DNA of 64,000 bases from Vibrio proteolyticus NBRC 13287 (GTDB lineage Bacteria; Pseudomonadota; Gammaproteobacteria; Enterobacterales; Vibrionaceae): NCBI RefSeq assembly GCF_000467125.1, contig NZ_BATJ01000004.1, positions 239,685 to 303,684 of the forward strand, given 5' to 3'. Below the pieces are notes generated by a model. It saw only the letters and a program-made list of their open reading frames with translations, was not told the DNA's origin and did no database searches. Below, piece by piece: positions 35,714-49,048 of the stretch (its first letter is position 1; each line of letters starts with the position of its first letter). Position numbers and translations under genes: made by a program.

Positions 35714-36377
35714 CGCTGCCCCCTTCCGGTTTAGTGCCACCACTGCGCTGGATTTTGCCACTCGCAATCAGGTACACCCGTTCAATTTTGCCGTAATCCT
35801 TCAGCTCAAGAACCACTTTGATCCCGGCAGGCAGCGAATCGGTCTGCTCCCAGGATTCGCCCCATTTGTTGCCATCATAAAAGCTCAGGGTGAACGATTC
35901 GACGTCCGTCAGTATCGGGCGCGACAGTCCTTCCTGACCGGCCGGCGTATCAGGGTAACGCCACCACACCCGCTCAAGCGTCTGCTCTTTGATACGGTAG
36001 CCAACTTTGGTCACCTCACCACGCGGAAACTGTTGCTGAGGGTTAATCCAGCCCAGACGGGTAAACATCACCCCTTTGCTGTCCGAGTCCAGCAGGTAAT
36101 CGCGCCAGTCAATCAGGCGCTCACCCGCTTCACTGCCGTCAGTGCGAAACAACCGGGTCGCCATTTGACGAAAATCGGCATCCATCACCACCAGGGCGCG
36201 CTGAATGTCGCTCAGACGGCCACTGCGCTGCAGGGAAATCTCGTTGCTGCGCTGTACCTGGCTGACCACCTGATAAGCCGCCACACTCAGGCTGGCAAAG
36301 ATGGCAATCGCAACCAGCACTTCAATCAGAGTAAAACCGCGCTGGCGGCGGCCACGCAACGGATTAGTTTTCGACAT
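35700..36377 (-). CDS. gspJ: Type II secretion minor pseudopilin GspJ
   Basis: 225 residues. Prepilin peptidase site and hydrophobic helix [24 protein letters not shown]. Forms the tip complex with GspI and GspK. C-terminal tail is Gly/Ser-rich. Overlaps gspI by 14 bases and gspK by 14, showing tight coupling. Confidence 0.93.
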   Translation of the reverse strand: MSKTNPLRGRRQRGFTLIEVLVAIAIFASLSVAAYQVVSQVQRSNEISLQRSGRLSDIQRALVVMDADFRQMATRLFRTDGSEAGERLIDWRDYLLDSDSKGVMFTRLGWINPQQQFPRGEVTKVGYRIKEQTLERVWWRYPDTPAGQEGLSRPILTDVESFTLSFYDGNKWGESWEQTDSLPAGIKVVLELKDYGKIERVYLIASGKIQRSGGTKPEGGSDGTS

Positions 36378-36717
36378 AGCTGCGTACCGTCACCAAAGGC
36401 GCCCCCTGCTTTTCGGTCGCCACACTGATATCAAAAGCTTTCAGCAAAGTATCGGCGGTTTTCACCGGTGCTACCTTATAAAACCACTTACGACCAGCTA
36501 ATTCTTCTTCGCCGCTGCGCTCACGCAGCGATTTTGGATCCAGCATCACCAGCGCCACCTGATTGTCGACCACCATCGCGGCGAAGGTTTTTTCTTCCAG
36601 ATAGCTGATGGTGTTGATGTGTTGTGTCACGGCGCGAATCACCGCTATTGCGGCGGTGGCGAAAATGGCCAGTGCGACCAACACTTCCAGCAAAGTCATG
36701 CCCCGGTTACTTCTCAT
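36364..36717 (-). CDS. gspI: Type II secretion minor pseudopilin GspI
   Basis: 117 residues with the prepilin site RGMTLLEVLVALAIFATAAIAV; the short length is typical of GspI. Starts at MRSNRGM (36717). The longer frame to 36801 lies inside gspH and is not likely. Overlaps gspH by 11 bases. Confidence 0.92.
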   Translation of the reverse strand: MRSNRGMTLLEVLVALAIFATAAIAVIRAVTQHINTISYLEEKTFAAMVVDNQVALVMLDPKSLRERSGEEELAGRKWFYKVAPVKTADTLLKAFDISVATEKQGAPLVTVRSYVEN

Positions 36718-37288
36718 CTTGCTCTCCCGGAGCCAACAGGCGGATTTCTCCGTTTTCCTGAATATCCACACTCCAGCCATCGCTGGCCGCGTCGCGATCA
36801 CCCGGATAGAAGGTGACCCGCACTGGCGTCAGCTCTCCGCTGGACAGAATGAAAATCTGCGGCGGACGCGGCTTGTCTTTCTCTTCGACGTCCGCAAACA
36901 TGTCCTCATCGAACAGCGATCCCGGTTTGAATAACCGGTCATCATCACGCCAGCTGTCGGCGCCGAGAGTCATTTGCAATGCCACGCCTTCCGGCAGCTG
37001 GGTATCGGCTTTGATGCCATCCATTTTGAGCGCTTGCCAGCCTTCGTCGTTGAGGCTCATTAACTGATAGCGCGAGCGCTTTTCATCAATTCTCAGACCA
37101 AAATCCTTTCCGGACAGCATCGCTTCTTCATTAAGAAGCTGTACCCGCTGGAAAAGACTCTGTGCGTCGTCCTTGGCCGCTTCATCACGGCTGGGTGGTA
37201 ATGTGGCGATCACTGCCACGGCACTGACGGCCATCAGCACCAGCACCAGCAACACTTCCAATAAGGTAAAACCACGTGAACGAGACAT
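36707..37288 (-). CDS. gspH: Type II secretion minor pseudopilin GspH
   Basis: 193 residues. Prepilin site RGFTLLEVLLVLVLMAVSAVAV, then a beta-rich globular domain. Likely joins the pseudopilus shaft to the tip. Start ATG 37288 (MSRSRGFTLLE). Confidence 0.92.
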   Translation of the reverse strand: MSRSRGFTLLEVLLVLVLMAVSAVAVIATLPPSRDEAAKDDAQSLFQRVQLLNEEAMLSGKDFGLRIDEKRSRYQLMSLNDEGWQALKMDGIKADTQLPEGVALQMTLGADSWRDDDRLFKPGSLFDEDMFADVEEKDKPRPPQIFILSSGELTPVRVTFYPGDRDAASDGWSVDIQENGEIRLLAPGEQDEK

Positions 37289-37327
37289 AGAGATCAATCG
37301 GGCGGCACAGGCCGCCCGCTCAGTTAT

Positions 37328-37771
37328 TTACTGATAGTCCTGCAGATTCCAGTTACCGATGTCGGCATTAATACCTTCACCGCCTTCCTGACCATCTGCC
37401 CCCAGCGTAAACACATCAATGGTGCCTTTTTCACCCGGGCTGAGGTACTGGTAGTCGTTCCCCCAAGGGTCGGTCGGCAGACGCTTGATGTAGCCGCCAT
37501 CGCGGTAGTTGCGCGGCTCTGGGTTACTCGGCTTGCTCACCAATGCTTGCAGGCCCTGATCGGTGCTTGGGTACACACTGTTGTCCAGTTTGTACATATC
37601 CAGCGCATTTTCCAGCGCCACGATATCGGTGATCGCTTTTTGCTGATCCGCTTTCTCTTTGTTGCCCAGCAAGTTCGGAACAACAAAGCTCGCCAGCAAG
37701 CCCAAAATCACAACCACAACCATGACTTCTAACAGGGTAAAACCAGACTGTCTTTTCAGTTTTCTTTTCAT
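37328..37771 (-). CDS. gspG: Type II secretion major pseudopilin GspG
   Basis: 147 residues, main pseudopilus subunit. Prepilin peptidase cleaves before the Phe of SGFTLLEVMVVVVILGLLASFVVP. C-terminal calcium-loop region (YLSPGEKGTIDVFTLGADGQEGGEG) is typical. The start MKRKLKRQSGF at 37771 gives the normal length; the 21 codons upstream are not conserved. Confidence 0.95.
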   Translation of the reverse strand: MKRKLKRQSGFTLLEVMVVVVILGLLASFVVPNLLGNKEKADQQKAITDIVALENALDMYKLDNSVYPSTDQGLQALVSKPSNPEPRNYRDGGYIKRLPTDPWGNDYQYLSPGEKGTIDVFTLGADGQEGGEGINADIGNWNLQDYQ

Positions 37772-37835
37772 AATTACTCCACAACAAAAACGACACCCCG
37801 GCCCGGTGTAAGTCATCAACGGGCCAGGCTGCATC

Positions 37836-39058
37836 CTATTTACTTAACAGGTTGTTCATTTCCAGAATCGGCATCAGCGTTGCCAGAACGATAAACAGCA
37901 CCATGCCTGCCATCGCGGCAATCAGCGCAGGAGTAAACAGACCCAGCGCAATGTTCACCGTCGACTCAAAGTTGGCATCCTGGTTGTCCGCCGCGCGGGT
38001 CAGCATGCCTTCCAGTTCACCACTTTGCTCACCGCTGGCAATCATATGCAGCATCATCGGCGGGAACAGTTTGGTCTGCTCCAGTGCACGGCGCAAACTG
38101 GCCCCTTCGCGGACATTGTCGGTGGCCAACAAGACCTGTTGTTTGACATACTGATTCGACATGACGTCCACCGCAACCCGCATCCCTTCCAGGATCGGAA
38201 TCGCACTGGAGGTACAGATAGACAGCGTGCGGGCGAAACGTGAGGTGTTCAGCCCGCGGGCAATTTTGCCGATCAGCGGCATATGAATCACTTTCCGGTC
38301 CCAACTGAGGCGGATATCCGGCTTACTCAGCAGCCAACGGCACAGATAAGTCAGAACAATGATCGCCACCAGGATTTCAATTCCCCAGTTCTGTATAAAC
38401 GCACTGGCATCGAGCAGAAACTGCGTCGACTTGGGCAGATCCTGTCCCATCTGGACAAACTGGCCGACAATTTTCGGCACCACGGCCGCCAGCAGGAAGG
38501 CCACGATACCAATGGCAAACACCACCAGGACCACAGGGTAGATCATCGCCTGCTGCAGTTTAGAACGCATTTTTTGCCGGTTCTCAGCGTAATCAGCCAA
38601 GCGCTCGAGGACCGCGTCCAGATGGCCGGATTTTTCACCCGCCGCCACCATTGAGCGGAACAGTTCGTCAAAAATATGCGGGTACTCCGCCAGACTGTCC
38701 GCCAGCGTGTAACCTTCCGTAACTTTAGAGCGAACCGACAGCAGCATGTTGCGAATGCGTGGTTTCTCTGACTGTTCAGAGACGGCTTTGAGGCACTGCT
38801 CCAGCGGCATGCCGGATTGGACCAAGGTTGAAAGCTGACGGGTGATCAGCGCCAGATCCGGCGTACTGATGCCGCGTTTGAACGTCATCGCTCCGCCGCC
38901 TTTGCTGGCGTTGCTTTTGCTGCGCGTTTCGTTCACTTCCACCGGGATCAGCCCCTGCTCTTTCAGTCGAACACGAACCTGACGAGCGTTGTCGCCTTCA
39001 ATCACCCCTTTCTTGCTTTTGCCTTTTGCGTCCAGCGCTTTATATTCAAACGCCGCCA

Positions 39059-39059
<1 letters not shown>
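37836..39059 (-). CDS. gspF: Type II secretion inner-membrane protein GspF
   Basis: 407 residues. Polytopic platform protein with two repeated GspF domains (about 70-195 and 275-395) and three membrane helices (around 170-190, 215-240 and 375-400). Likely transmits the ATPase's work to pseudopilus assembly. Its start overlaps the gspE stop by one base. Confidence 0.95.
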
Positions 39060-40551
<1,492 letters not shown>

Positions 40552-40555
<4 letters not shown>

Positions 40556-42582
40556 TGTCCGTCTTCCATCTGATCCAGGAATGCTTGAATTTCAGGTGGA
40601 TGCTGAGCGTCTTCACCAAACTTCGGCATCACCGGGATCTGCTTGTCTGGCATCAGTTTCAGGCCTTTGGTGGACTGATACAATTGCTCTGCCCGAATGA
40701 AGTTGTATTTGCGCTGGCTGATGCCGTCGGCGGTCATGCCATCGCGGATGATGGTCGGCTTAATAAACACCATCAAATTGCGTTTTTGTACGTCGGTACT
40801 GGTTGATTTGAACAGATACCCCAGCAGAGGAATGTCCCCCAGCAGCGGGACTTTAGACTCGCTCTCCACCGTACGTTCGTCCATCAGGCCACCCAGCACG
40901 ATCATCTGACCATCGTTCACCATGACTGAGGTATTGATCTGACGTTTGGCAAATCGCACGTCGACCGCCCCATTGGCGCCCAGTACGTTAGACACTTCCT
41001 GTTCAATGTTCAGCTGTACCGAGTTGCCTTCGTTAATCTGTGGGACCACTTTCAGTTTGATACCGACTTCTTTACGGTCCACGGTCTGGAACGGGTTGTC
41101 GTTGTTTGACCCCGCGGTGGAACCGGTAATGACCGGTACTTCTTCACCCACGATGAACGAGGCTTCACCGTTGTCCTGCACCATGATGCTTGGTGAAGAG
41201 AGAATATTGGAATTGGTGTCGGTCGAGACTGCGGTGATCAGTGCCGTCCAGTCACCCATCATGATGCTTACCGCCGCCCCATTGACCCCAGCCAGCGCAC
41301 TAGCCAGCGTTGAGTAGTCGCCTTTGGTGGTGGTCTCTTCATAGTATTTGATGGCACCGGTGTCGCTGTCTCGGATCGGTTTTTTCTCGACCGTGTCTTT
41401 GGCTTCTTCCAGACCCACCATTACCTGGCCGATCTGTGCACCCGAGTTACCATACTGAATGGCGGCGCCACTTTCCAGTGAGCCCCATTGCACCCCGAGA
41501 TTGACACCGTCGCCTTCCGACATCTCAACGATCAGCGCTTCAATCAGCACCTGAGCTCGGCGGATATCCAGCTGAGCGATGACATTTTGCAGCGCTTGCA
41601 TGATATCCGGCGGCGCGGTCAGCACCAGCGCATTGGTGCCCGGATGCGCCGCAATCATGACGTCGTTTTTCGACGCCGCTGGCGCTTTCTGGTTACCCTG
41701 TTTTTCTGCCTGCAGGTTGTCTGAGACCCCTTTCAGCACATCCACCAATTCTTCCGCTTTGGCGTATTTGAGGTACACGACCTTGTTGTTGCCTTTGGTT
41801 GCCATCTCGACGTCCAACTGGCGAATCAGTTTTTTCAGTCGTGAGCGGACTTTCGGGTCACCGGAGATCAGCACGGCGTTGGTACGATCGTCGGCCACCA
41901 GTTTAGGTTGCAGAAATTCGGGAGTGTTCTTAGCATCAGTGGTTTTATTCAGAGCTTCCACAACTCGCACCATTTCCGGCGCCGACGCGTTACTCAGTTC
42001 CACCACTTCGATGTCTTTGTCACCTGCCTGGTCGACACGCTTGATGATTTCGGCCAGACGGTTCACCACCGCCGCGCGACCTGTGATCAGAATGATGTTG
42101 GCTGGATCGTAGTGCACTACGTTACCCGCACCGGCATTGTCGTTCAGCTGACGTAGCAGTGGCGACAATTCACGCACGGAAACGTTACGCACGGCCACCA
42201 CTCGGGTCACCACGGTATCACCGTGTTCGCTGCCGTTGCTGACCACCGGAATGGCCGACGTTTTGGCGTCTTTGGATTTGATGACTTTCAGGATGCCATT
42301 GTCCATTTCAACCACGGCGTAGCCGTACACTTCGAGGACGTTGAGAAAGAAAGCGTAATACTGATCTTCGTTGAGCGTATCGTAACTGCGGACATCCACT
42401 TTCCCCCGCACCGACGGGTCGACGATGATGGTTTTGTTGAGGTTACGCCCGACAATGTTAATGAACTCCTGAACGTCGGTGCCTTTAAAACTGGCACTGT
42501 ACTCATTTGCCATTGCCGGCGGCACCGCCGCCAGCAGGCTTCCGGCCAGCAGCCATGCGCTCTTTTTCAGCCAATGCTTCAC
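40552..42582 (-). CDS. gspD: Type II secretion outer-membrane secretin GspD
   Basis: 676 residues. Signal peptide ([25 protein letters not shown]), periplasmic N0-N3 domains, then the secretin barrel domain with [21 protein letters not shown] and [32 protein letters not shown]. Forms the outer-membrane channel through which folded enzymes leave. The C-terminal S-domain region (after 620) is where a pilotin would bind; no pilotin gene is in the window. Confidence 0.96.
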
Positions 42583-42619
42583 TTTTTACTCCTCGACTCA
42601 CGCCACTCCGGCATCAGTA

Positions 42620-43531
42620 TTAAAACTCAATATAGATATCGTGTTGTTGACCATCGCGCTCGACAGTAAGGCTCAGTTCGGTCAACTCAGAGATGTTTTG
42701 AAATATTTTGCCCATTGAATCTTTATCGGTCAGGTCTTCACCATTGAGCCGGATCGCAATGTCACCATTTTGCAAGCCCACGGAATTGAACAGTTCCGGA
42801 TCTTGGCCGGGGCTCACCCGATAACCGATCACCTGATCGTCTTTTTTCACCTGAGACAAGCGAACGTAATCAAATATTTTTTGTGGATTCTCGGTGATTT
42901 CGTTGCGGATCATCTCAATTTTGTCTTCGGCACTGGCCGGGTTGTTGCCTTGCACATTTGACACGATGGCCCGTCTCGGTTCACTCACTTCCAGCTTTTT
43001 ATAATCGATCCCTTCCAGCATCAGGGTTTCATCCCGGCCGGCATTATCAATAATGACACGATCATTAAGCACTGCTTTCAGCTTAGCTCGTGTTCCTTCA
43101 ATCCGTTCGCTGATTCCGTACGTCGCCTGCTGGCCCCGGTTGGCGATCACCGCCAGACCGAGGTTACGTTCGCTGCTGGCCACCACGCCGACCAGGATCA
43201 GATTGAGCTGCGTTTTCGGCGCATCCTGCACAACCGGTTTGGGTTTGGTGTCCGTGTTGGCCTGATACTGGCCAAACAGATGACTTTGATGGACATTGGA
43301 AAGATCCAGTTCCTTGGAATAAGACGGGGTGTTGCCGGAAGCCGATGGTTTCCAGGTCACCACAGAGGAGGAATCGGCAGGCAACATCCAGACGATCTTA
43401 CCCACCAGCCAGGCCGACCAGATCAGCATGATCACGGCCAAACCAGCACTGGCATAGCGCTGAAGCTCTTTGTTATTCTTCCCTATATTGTGCAGCCAGA
43501 CATGCATCTTGCTCAATTCAATCTGCTTCAC
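42620..43531 (-). CDS. gspC: Type II secretion protein GspC
   Basis: 303 residues, first gene of the operon. One membrane helix (about 28-48), homology region that contacts GspD (LNLILVGVVASSERNLGLAVI), and a C-terminal PDZ domain (FNSVGLQNGDIAIRLNGEDLTD) that may select cargo. Start is taken as GTG 43531 behind GAGGGAG; a TTG at 43534 is also in frame. The promoter must lie in 43532-43748, shared with divergent hslR. Confidence 0.92.
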   Translation of the reverse strand: MKQIELSKMHVWLHNIGKNNKELQRYASAGLAVIMLIWSAWLVGKIVWMLPADSSSVVTWKPSASGNTPSYSKELDLSNVHQSHLFGQYQANTDTKPKPVVQDAPKTQLNLILVGVVASSERNLGLAVIANRGQQATYGISERIEGTRAKLKAVLNDRVIIDNAGRDETLMLEGIDYKKLEVSEPRRAIVSNVQGNNPASAEDKIEMIRNEITENPQKIFDYVRLSQVKKDDQVIGYRVSPGQDPELFNSVGLQNGDIAIRLNGEDLTDKDSMGKIFQNISELTELSLTVERDGQQHDIYIEF

Positions 43532-43748
43532 CAAACTCCCTCGCGCAGAGTCAACGACGTTATAATTTTAGCGTATCTTTATGTTTCTACGCATTTATAT
43601 GAACCTAACACTATAACACAGCGTTAAAAATACAATCTAAGAATAATCCTGATTTCAAGTCAGGAAACTTGAAAAACTTAGATGTCGACACCATTGTTAC
43701 CAAAATTAATTGACTATGTACCGATTAGCTTAGAGAGGTTTTGTCTGT

Positions 43749-44135
43749 ATGAGTTCCAATTCTGAGGGCATCAGGCTCGATAAATGGTTGTGGGCGGCCC
43801 GATTTTATAAAACACGTTCACTGGCACGCAACATGATTGACGGCGGCAAAGTGCACTACAACGGACAACGCAGCAAACCCAGCAAACTGGTCGAAGTCGG
43901 CGCCGAAATCACGCTGCGCCAGGGGCATGAAGAGAAAACCATCCTGATCGAGAAAATATCCGGCCAAAGGCGTGGTGCTCCGGAAGCACAAACTTTATAC
44001 TCCGAGACCGCCGCAAGTATCGCCAAGCGTGAAGACAACGCTCTGCGACGCAAGCTGCATGCGCACAACCCCAGCCCGGAAAAACGTCCGGATAAGAAGC
44101 AGCGTCGCGACATCATTAAATTCAAACATCAATAA
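43749..44135 (+). CDS. hslR: Ribosome-associated heat shock protein Hsp15
   Basis: 128-residue S4-domain RNA-binding protein that recognises 50S subunits blocked with peptidyl-tRNA after heat stress and helps recycling. S4 motif [33 protein letters not shown], then a strongly basic tail ([18 protein letters not shown]). Precedes hslO by 32 bases as in E. coli. Confidence 0.93.
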   Translation: MSSNSEGIRLDKWLWAARFYKTRSLARNMIDGGKVHYNGQRSKPSKLVEVGAEITLRQGHEEKTILIEKISGQRRGAPEAQTLYSETAASIAKREDNALRRKLHAHNPSPEKRPDKKQRRDIIKFKHQ

Positions 44136-44167
44136 GAGCTGGACAGTTCTTACGAGGAAATAGCTAC

Positions 44168-45043
44168 ATGGCAAACAATGTATTAAACCGCTACCTATTT
44201 GAAGACCTTTCTGTGCGTGGCGAGTTGGTGCAACTGGATGAAGCGTATCAACACATTATTTCCAGCAAGGAGTATCCGGCGGCCCTTCAAAAACTGCTGG
44301 GTGAGCTGTTGGTGTCGACCACACTGCTGACCGCCACACTGAAGTTCGAGGGGTCTATCACGATGCAGTTGCAAGGAAACGGTCCGGTCTCTCTGGCGGT
44401 GATCAATGGCGATCACAATCAGAAGATCCGTGGTGTGGCACGCTGGGAAGGCGACATTGCCGATGATGCCAGCCTGCACGATCTGATGGGCAAAGGTCAC
44501 CTGGTGATCACCATCGAGCCGAAACAAGGCGAACGCTATCAGGGCGTGGTGGGTCTGGAAGGCGAGACACTGGCCGACGTGATCGAAGGTTACTTCGCCA
44601 ATTCGGAACAGCTGAAAACCCGCCTGTGGATCCGCACGGGTGAACACAACGGTCAACGCCATGCGGCCGGTATGCTGATCCAAATCATGCCTGACGGTAC
44701 AGGTTCTGCGGACGATTTTGAGCATCTGGAGCAACTGACCGATACCGTCAAAGACGAGGAGCTGTTCAGCCTCGAAGCCAGCGAACTGCTGTACCGCCTC
44801 TACAACCAGGAAAAAGTACGCCTGTTCGATCCACAGCCCGTTGTGTTCCATTGTGGCTGTTCACGTGAGCGCAGCGGCGCTGCAATCATAACGGTCGATC
44901 AAGCCGAAGTGTATGACATTCTCACCGAAGAAGGCGCCATCGCCTTACATTGTGATTATTGTGGCACCACCTATTCGTTCGACAAAGACCAGGTCGACGA
45001 GCTGTTTGCTCAGGCGCAGGGCGGCAGCAACACCCTGCATTAA
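44168..45043 (+). CDS. hslO: Redox-regulated chaperonin Hsp33
   Basis: 291-residue holdase switched on by oxidation and unfolding. The zinc-binding redox switch is present: HCGC (C-x-C) and CDYC (C-x-x-C) about 30 residues apart near the C-terminus. N-terminal block [17 protein letters not shown] matches the family. Same operon as hslR. Confidence 0.95.
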   Translation: MANNVLNRYLFEDLSVRGELVQLDEAYQHIISSKEYPAALQKLLGELLVSTTLLTATLKFEGSITMQLQGNGPVSLAVINGDHNQKIRGVARWEGDIADDASLHDLMGKGHLVITIEPKQGERYQGVVGLEGETLADVIEGYFANSEQLKTRLWIRTGEHNGQRHAAGMLIQIMPDGTGSADDFEHLEQLTDTVKDEELFSLEASELLYRLYNQEKVRLFDPQPVVFHCGCSRERSGAAIITVDQAEVYDILTEEGAIALHCDYCGTTYSFDKDQVDELFAQAQGGSNTLH

Positions 45044-45078
45044 TTCGCCTGAATTAACAAGCACATAAACTCCGTGTC

Positions 45079-45105
45079 AGGCCAGCGTTCAGCTGGCCTT
45101 TTTTT
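45079..45105 (+). terminator. Intrinsic terminator after hslO
   Basis: AGGCCAGC pairs with GCTGGCCT around GTTCA and runs into seven T. Confidence 0.88.
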
Positions 45106-45380
45106 GTGATCAAACCCTTATGTTTTAATGGGTTAAGATCACAGTACGACGTACTTAATTTTTTGGGATTAATAATCCTTTTGATCTAGCGCAAACCTTT
45201 GCGCGCGCGATAAAATAGTAGAACCAATATGTGACGGGTTACTTAAAACCACATTGGATTCATGGATAATGTTTGAGCTACCTCCCTGTTTTCTCCCAGA
45301 CCCGTTGCTAGCATGGTGAGCAGATAAAAATTAAAAAATACTGACAAAATCCCTACAAAATATCCCTACAAGGAGCACCT
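45106..45380 (+). promoter_or_regulatory. pckA upstream region
   Basis: The hslO-pckA gap (45044-45380) holds no gene. Behind the hslO terminator is AT-rich DNA that must contain the pckA promoter. A TGTGA at 45229 could be half of a CRP site, which would fit gluconeogenic control, but the second half is poor. AAGGAG precedes the pckA start. Confidence 0.35.
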
Positions 45381-47009
45381 ATGACCGTTATGGAACATAC
45401 TAAGGCTGCACAATTAGATCTTACCCAATACGGAATAACCGACGTAACTGAGGTGGTGCGCAACCCGAGTTACGAATTGTTATTCGAAGAAGAAACTCGC
45501 TCAGATCTGGAAGGCTACGAGAAAGGCGTGGTGACGGAACTGGGCGCAGTGGCCGTTGATACCGGCATCTTCACTGGCCGCTCACCAAAAGACAAATTCA
45601 TCGTTAAAGACGCCACCACCGAAGAAAATATGTGGTGGACGTCTGAACAGGCGAAAAACGACAACAAACCGATCAATCAGGCCGTGTGGAACGATCTGAA
45701 AGCACTGGTTGGCAAGCAATTGTCCGGTAAGCGTCTGTTTGTGGTTGATGGCTACTGCGGTGCCAATGCCGATACCCGTTTGTGTGTCCGCTTCATCACC
45801 GAAGTGGCCTGGCAGGCTCATTTCGTCAAGAACATGTTTATCCGTCCTTCTGACGAAGAGCTGGCGACATTCACCCCGGACTTCGTGGTGATGAACGGTG
45901 CGAAATGCACCAACGATAAGTGGCAGGAACAGGGCCTCAACTCGGAAAATTTCACCGTATTTAACCTGACCGAAAAAATGCAGCTGATCGGCGGTACCTG
46001 GTACGGCGGCGAGATGAAAAAAGGCATGTTCGCGATGATGAACTACTTCCTGCCATTGCAGGGCATCGCGTCTATGCACTGCAGTGCCAACATGGGTAAA
46101 GAGGGTGACGTCGCGGTCTTCTTCGGCCTGTCCGGTACCGGTAAAACCACACTGTCGACCGATCCAAAACGCGCGCTGATCGGCGACGATGAGCACGGCT
46201 GGGACGACGACGGCGTGTTCAACTTCGAAGGTGGCTGCTACGCGAAAACCATCAAGCTGTCGAAAGAAGCAGAACCAGACATCTACAACGCGATTCGCCG
46301 CGATGCGTTGCTGGAAAACGTCACTGTCCGCGCTGATGGCTCAATCGATTTCGATGATGGTTCAAAAACCGAGAACACCCGTGTTTCTTACCCGATTTAC
46401 CACATCGACAACATCGTTAAACCGGTCTCCAAAGGCGGTCACGCCAACAAAGTGATCTTCCTGTCCGCGGATGCGTTCGGCGTGTTGCCTCCGGTGTCTA
46501 AACTGACTCCGGAGCAAACCAAGTACCACTTCCTGTCTGGCTTTACGGCTAAACTGGCCGGGACTGAGCGTGGCATTACTGAGCCAACGCCAACCTTCTC
46601 AGCCTGTTTCGGTGCGGCGTTCCTGACGCTACACCCAACCAAGTACGCAGAAGTGCTGGTGAAACGTATGGAAGCCGCGGGCGCGGAAGCTTACCTGGTT
46701 AACACTGGCTGGAACGGCACGGGCAAACGTATCTCGATTAAAGATACCCGTGGCATCATCGATGCGATCCTCGATGGCTCCATTGAACAAGCGGAAACCA
46801 AGCACATTCCTATCTTCAATCTGGAAGTCCCAACGGCTCTGCCAGGCGTGGATCCTGCCATCCTCGACCCACGTGATACCTACACCGACCCACTGCAATG
46901 GGAAAGCAAAGCAAAAGATTTGGCTTCTCGCTTTATCAACAACTTTGACAAGTACACCGACAACGCCGAAGGCAAAGCGCTGGTGGCGGCTGGTCCTCAA
47001 CTGGACTAA
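45381..47009 (+). CDS. pckA: Phosphoenolpyruvate carboxykinase (ATP)
   Basis: 542 residues. Makes phosphoenolpyruvate and CO2 from oxaloacetate and ATP, the first step of gluconeogenesis. Seen: [10 protein letters not shown] substrate loop, metal-site region [31 protein letters not shown] with P-loop, [23 protein letters not shown], and C-terminal [11 protein letters not shown]. Length matches the bacterial ATP-type enzyme (540 aa in E. coli). Confidence 0.96.
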   Translation: MTVMEHTKAAQLDLTQYGITDVTEVVRNPSYELLFEEETRSDLEGYEKGVVTELGAVAVDTGIFTGRSPKDKFIVKDATTEENMWWTSEQAKNDNKPINQAVWNDLKALVGKQLSGKRLFVVDGYCGANADTRLCVRFITEVAWQAHFVKNMFIRPSDEELATFTPDFVVMNGAKCTNDKWQEQGLNSENFTVFNLTEKMQLIGGTWYGGEMKKGMFAMMNYFLPLQGIASMHCSANMGKEGDVAVFFGLSGTGKTTLSTDPKRALIGDDEHGWDDDGVFNFEGGCYAKTIKLSKEAEPDIYNAIRRDALLENVTVRADGSIDFDDGSKTENTRVSYPIYHIDNIVKPVSKGGHANKVIFLSADAFGVLPPVSKLTPEQTKYHFLSGFTAKLAGTERGITEPTPTFSACFGAAFLTLHPTKYAEVLVKRMEAAGAEAYLVNTGWNGTGKRISIKDTRGIIDAILDGSIEQAETKHIPIFNLEVPTALPGVDPAILDPRDTYTDPLQWESKAKDLASRFINNFDKYTDNAEGKALVAAGPQLD

Positions 47010-47027
47010 AACTGATAACTCAGTAAC

Positions 47028-47054
47028 AAGCCCCTCTTTTGAGGGGCTTTTTTT
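47028..47054 (+). terminator. Intrinsic terminator after pckA
   Basis: AAGCCCCTC, loop TTTT, GAGGGGCTT, then a T-run. Confidence 0.9.
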
Positions 47055-47119
47055 ATTGATGCCGTCGGCAATATACGCCAATCTATGCCAACAGGACATA
47101 TCGATACGGGTGGGATGAG

Positions 47120-49048
47120 ATGAGAAAAGTACTCGCGCTGCTGGTGGCCGTGATTGGGTTAGGCCTGGTCGTCATTCTTGTGCTTTTCGCTCTGCTGCAT
47201 ACCACATACCTTACCCCGCTGACCAATCAGGCCCTCGCTCACTCCCGATTTTCCGGATTGAGTGCCGAGTCGGTCGAATACCAATACCCATTGCATCTGA
47301 CGCTGAACAACGCCACCTACCGCCAGGGCGAGCAAACCTGGTATCTGCCTCAACTGGCTTTCAGTGTCAGTCCCCGGCTGGTTAAAGCCGGTAAGTTGGC
47401 ACTCGACACGCTGTTGATCGACGGTCTGAATATCCGGCAACCACAATCGTTGTCCGCGATATTGCAAACACTCGACATCGGCCAGTTAGCGTTGCAACAC
47501 CTGGATTTGGCCAGCGGTGCCTTGTCGGCCCGTGACGTGGACGTACAAATTGCGCATCCCGAGTGGCACACTGGCTGGCTGCCCTACGGCAACATCCAGC
47601 TCAGCGCCGCACAGCTGTATTACCAAGGAGAAGCCCTCAACCAACTGCTGATCGACGCCGATTACCGAGCGCAAAACAGCACGGTCTATGGCGCATCCTT
47701 TCGCTGGCGTAACGCCAACGTTTCCGGTCAGGCAGAGCAGTACTCACACGGCTGGTCGCTGGTTAATGTCACCGTATCCGGTCTGGATATCAACGATGCC
47801 GACACGCTCGACCATGCCCTGGCGGTTCTGGCTCCGCTCCATCAGCACATCAGCCACATCAACAGTCTTGACCTGCTGAGCAGCAGCTTCACACTGGCGG
47901 GGGCGCAGTTCAACAATCTCGATGCCTCACTGGAGAACCTCGATCTGACCCGTTCATGGTGGCAGCAAAGCAAAGGGTACCTGTCCTTTGACGCGGAGAG
48001 TATCGACTACCTGGGTCAGCAACTGATAAGCGCGACAGCGAAGCTGCATTTCGACGACGATCGCCTCACAGTCGATGACTTTGATGCTGATTTTAAACAG
48101 GGCCGGGTTCAATTGTCCGGCACGATACGCCCGCACAGCGCCACGCTGCAATCGCTGCAGATCAGTGGCATCAAGTGGCTGGAAGACACCCCGGCCTTGG
48201 CGGCACTGGCCGAAAAAATCCGTGCTTTACAGCAGCTCAGCATTGCGCAGTTGGATATCAATCGCAGCCAGATTATTCAGCTGGATCAGAAACCTTACTG
48301 GCAACTCTCCGGCCTCAACGTCGACGGACAACAGCTGGAACTGATCCGCAACGGCCAGCCCGGACTGTGGAACGGGGAACTGGAGATCAGCGCTAACAGC
48401 CTCAGTTACGGGCCGTTGATTGCATCGCAAGGTGTCGTTAACACCCGCAGCCAGAAGGGGGATTGGCAACTCGAACGCTTGTTTATTCCGTTAGAGCAAG
48501 GCTACATCGAAGGCAGCGGTCGCTGGCAACTGAACGAAGATGGCGCACCATGGCAACTAACCCTCAGCGGCGATGGCCTGCCTCTGGCTTCCTGGTTGCC
48601 TTGGTTTGACGTGCCGTTAACAGGTTCAGGGTTGAGCGAGTTCAATCTGGATGCTCAAGGCTTATCCGCCAGCCGTGCGCTGCTGACACACTCGCTCAGC
48701 GGTCAGCTCAGCGCGTCGGTGCGCGAGGGTCATCTCGCACTGACCGGACAACCGGTGCGCCCTCCGTATGCGCAAGACTTTACGTTAGAACAGTTAACCG
48801 TGAGCGCCGATCGCGGCCGACTGACGCTGCGCAGTGAAGCCCTAAGCGGTCCCAAAATGACCGGTTCCATCCGTGGTGAGATTGACCTGGTCAATCCAAG
48901 TCAGGGGCATCTGTGGCTGCGCATGCATTCGCCTTGTCAGCGGCTTGATGCCGACCTCGTCGCTGGCGATTATCAGGCTGGCAATCCCTGCCAACCTATG
49001 CAGCCAGCGATCAATACCCCGCCAGAGACCTCACTCGGTACCGATTAG
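47120..49048 (+). CDS. AsmA-family protein
   Basis: 642 residues. One N-terminal membrane helix (ALLVAVIGLGLVVILVLFALL) and a long, beta-rich periplasmic body, as in AsmA/YhdP-type proteins that help lipid movement and outer-membrane build-up. The closest relatives in this position are uncharacterised AsmA proteins of Vibrio. Two overlapping ATG occur near 47114; only the one at 47120 opens the frame. Its last 18 bases overlap the convergent gene at 49031. Confidence 0.72.
   Translation: MRKVLALLVAVIGLGLVVILVLFALLHTTYLTPLTNQALAHSRFSGLSAESVEYQYPLHLTLNNATYRQGEQTWYLPQLAFSVSPRLVKAGKLALDTLLIDGLNIRQPQSLSAILQTLDIGQLALQHLDLASGALSARDVDVQIAHPEWHTGWLPYGNIQLSAAQLYYQGEALNQLLIDADYRAQNSTVYGASFRWRNANVSGQAEQYSHGWSLVNVTVSGLDINDADTLDHALAVLAPLHQHISHINSLDLLSSSFTLAGAQFNNLDASLENLDLTRSWWQQSKGYLSFDAESIDYLGQQLISATAKLHFDDDRLTVDDFDADFKQGRVQLSGTIRPHSATLQSLQISGIKWLEDTPALAALAEKIRALQQLSIAQLDINRSQIIQLDQKPYWQLSGLNVDGQQLELIRNGQPGLWNGELEISANSLSYGPLIASQGVVNTRSQKGDWQLERLFIPLEQGYIEGSGRWQLNEDGAPWQLTLSGDGLPLASWLPWFDVPLTGSGLSEFNLDAQGLSASRALLTHSLSGQLSASVREGHLALTGQPVRPPYAQDFTLEQLTVSADRGRLTLRSEALSGPKMTGSIRGEIDLVNPSQGHLWLRMHSPCQRLDADLVAGDYQAGNPCQPMQPAINTPPETSLGTD

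Noticed and set aside
45220..45260. CRP site ahead of pckA
   Set aside because: Only one half (TGTGA) is good; the other arm does not match, so it is mentioned as a possibility only.
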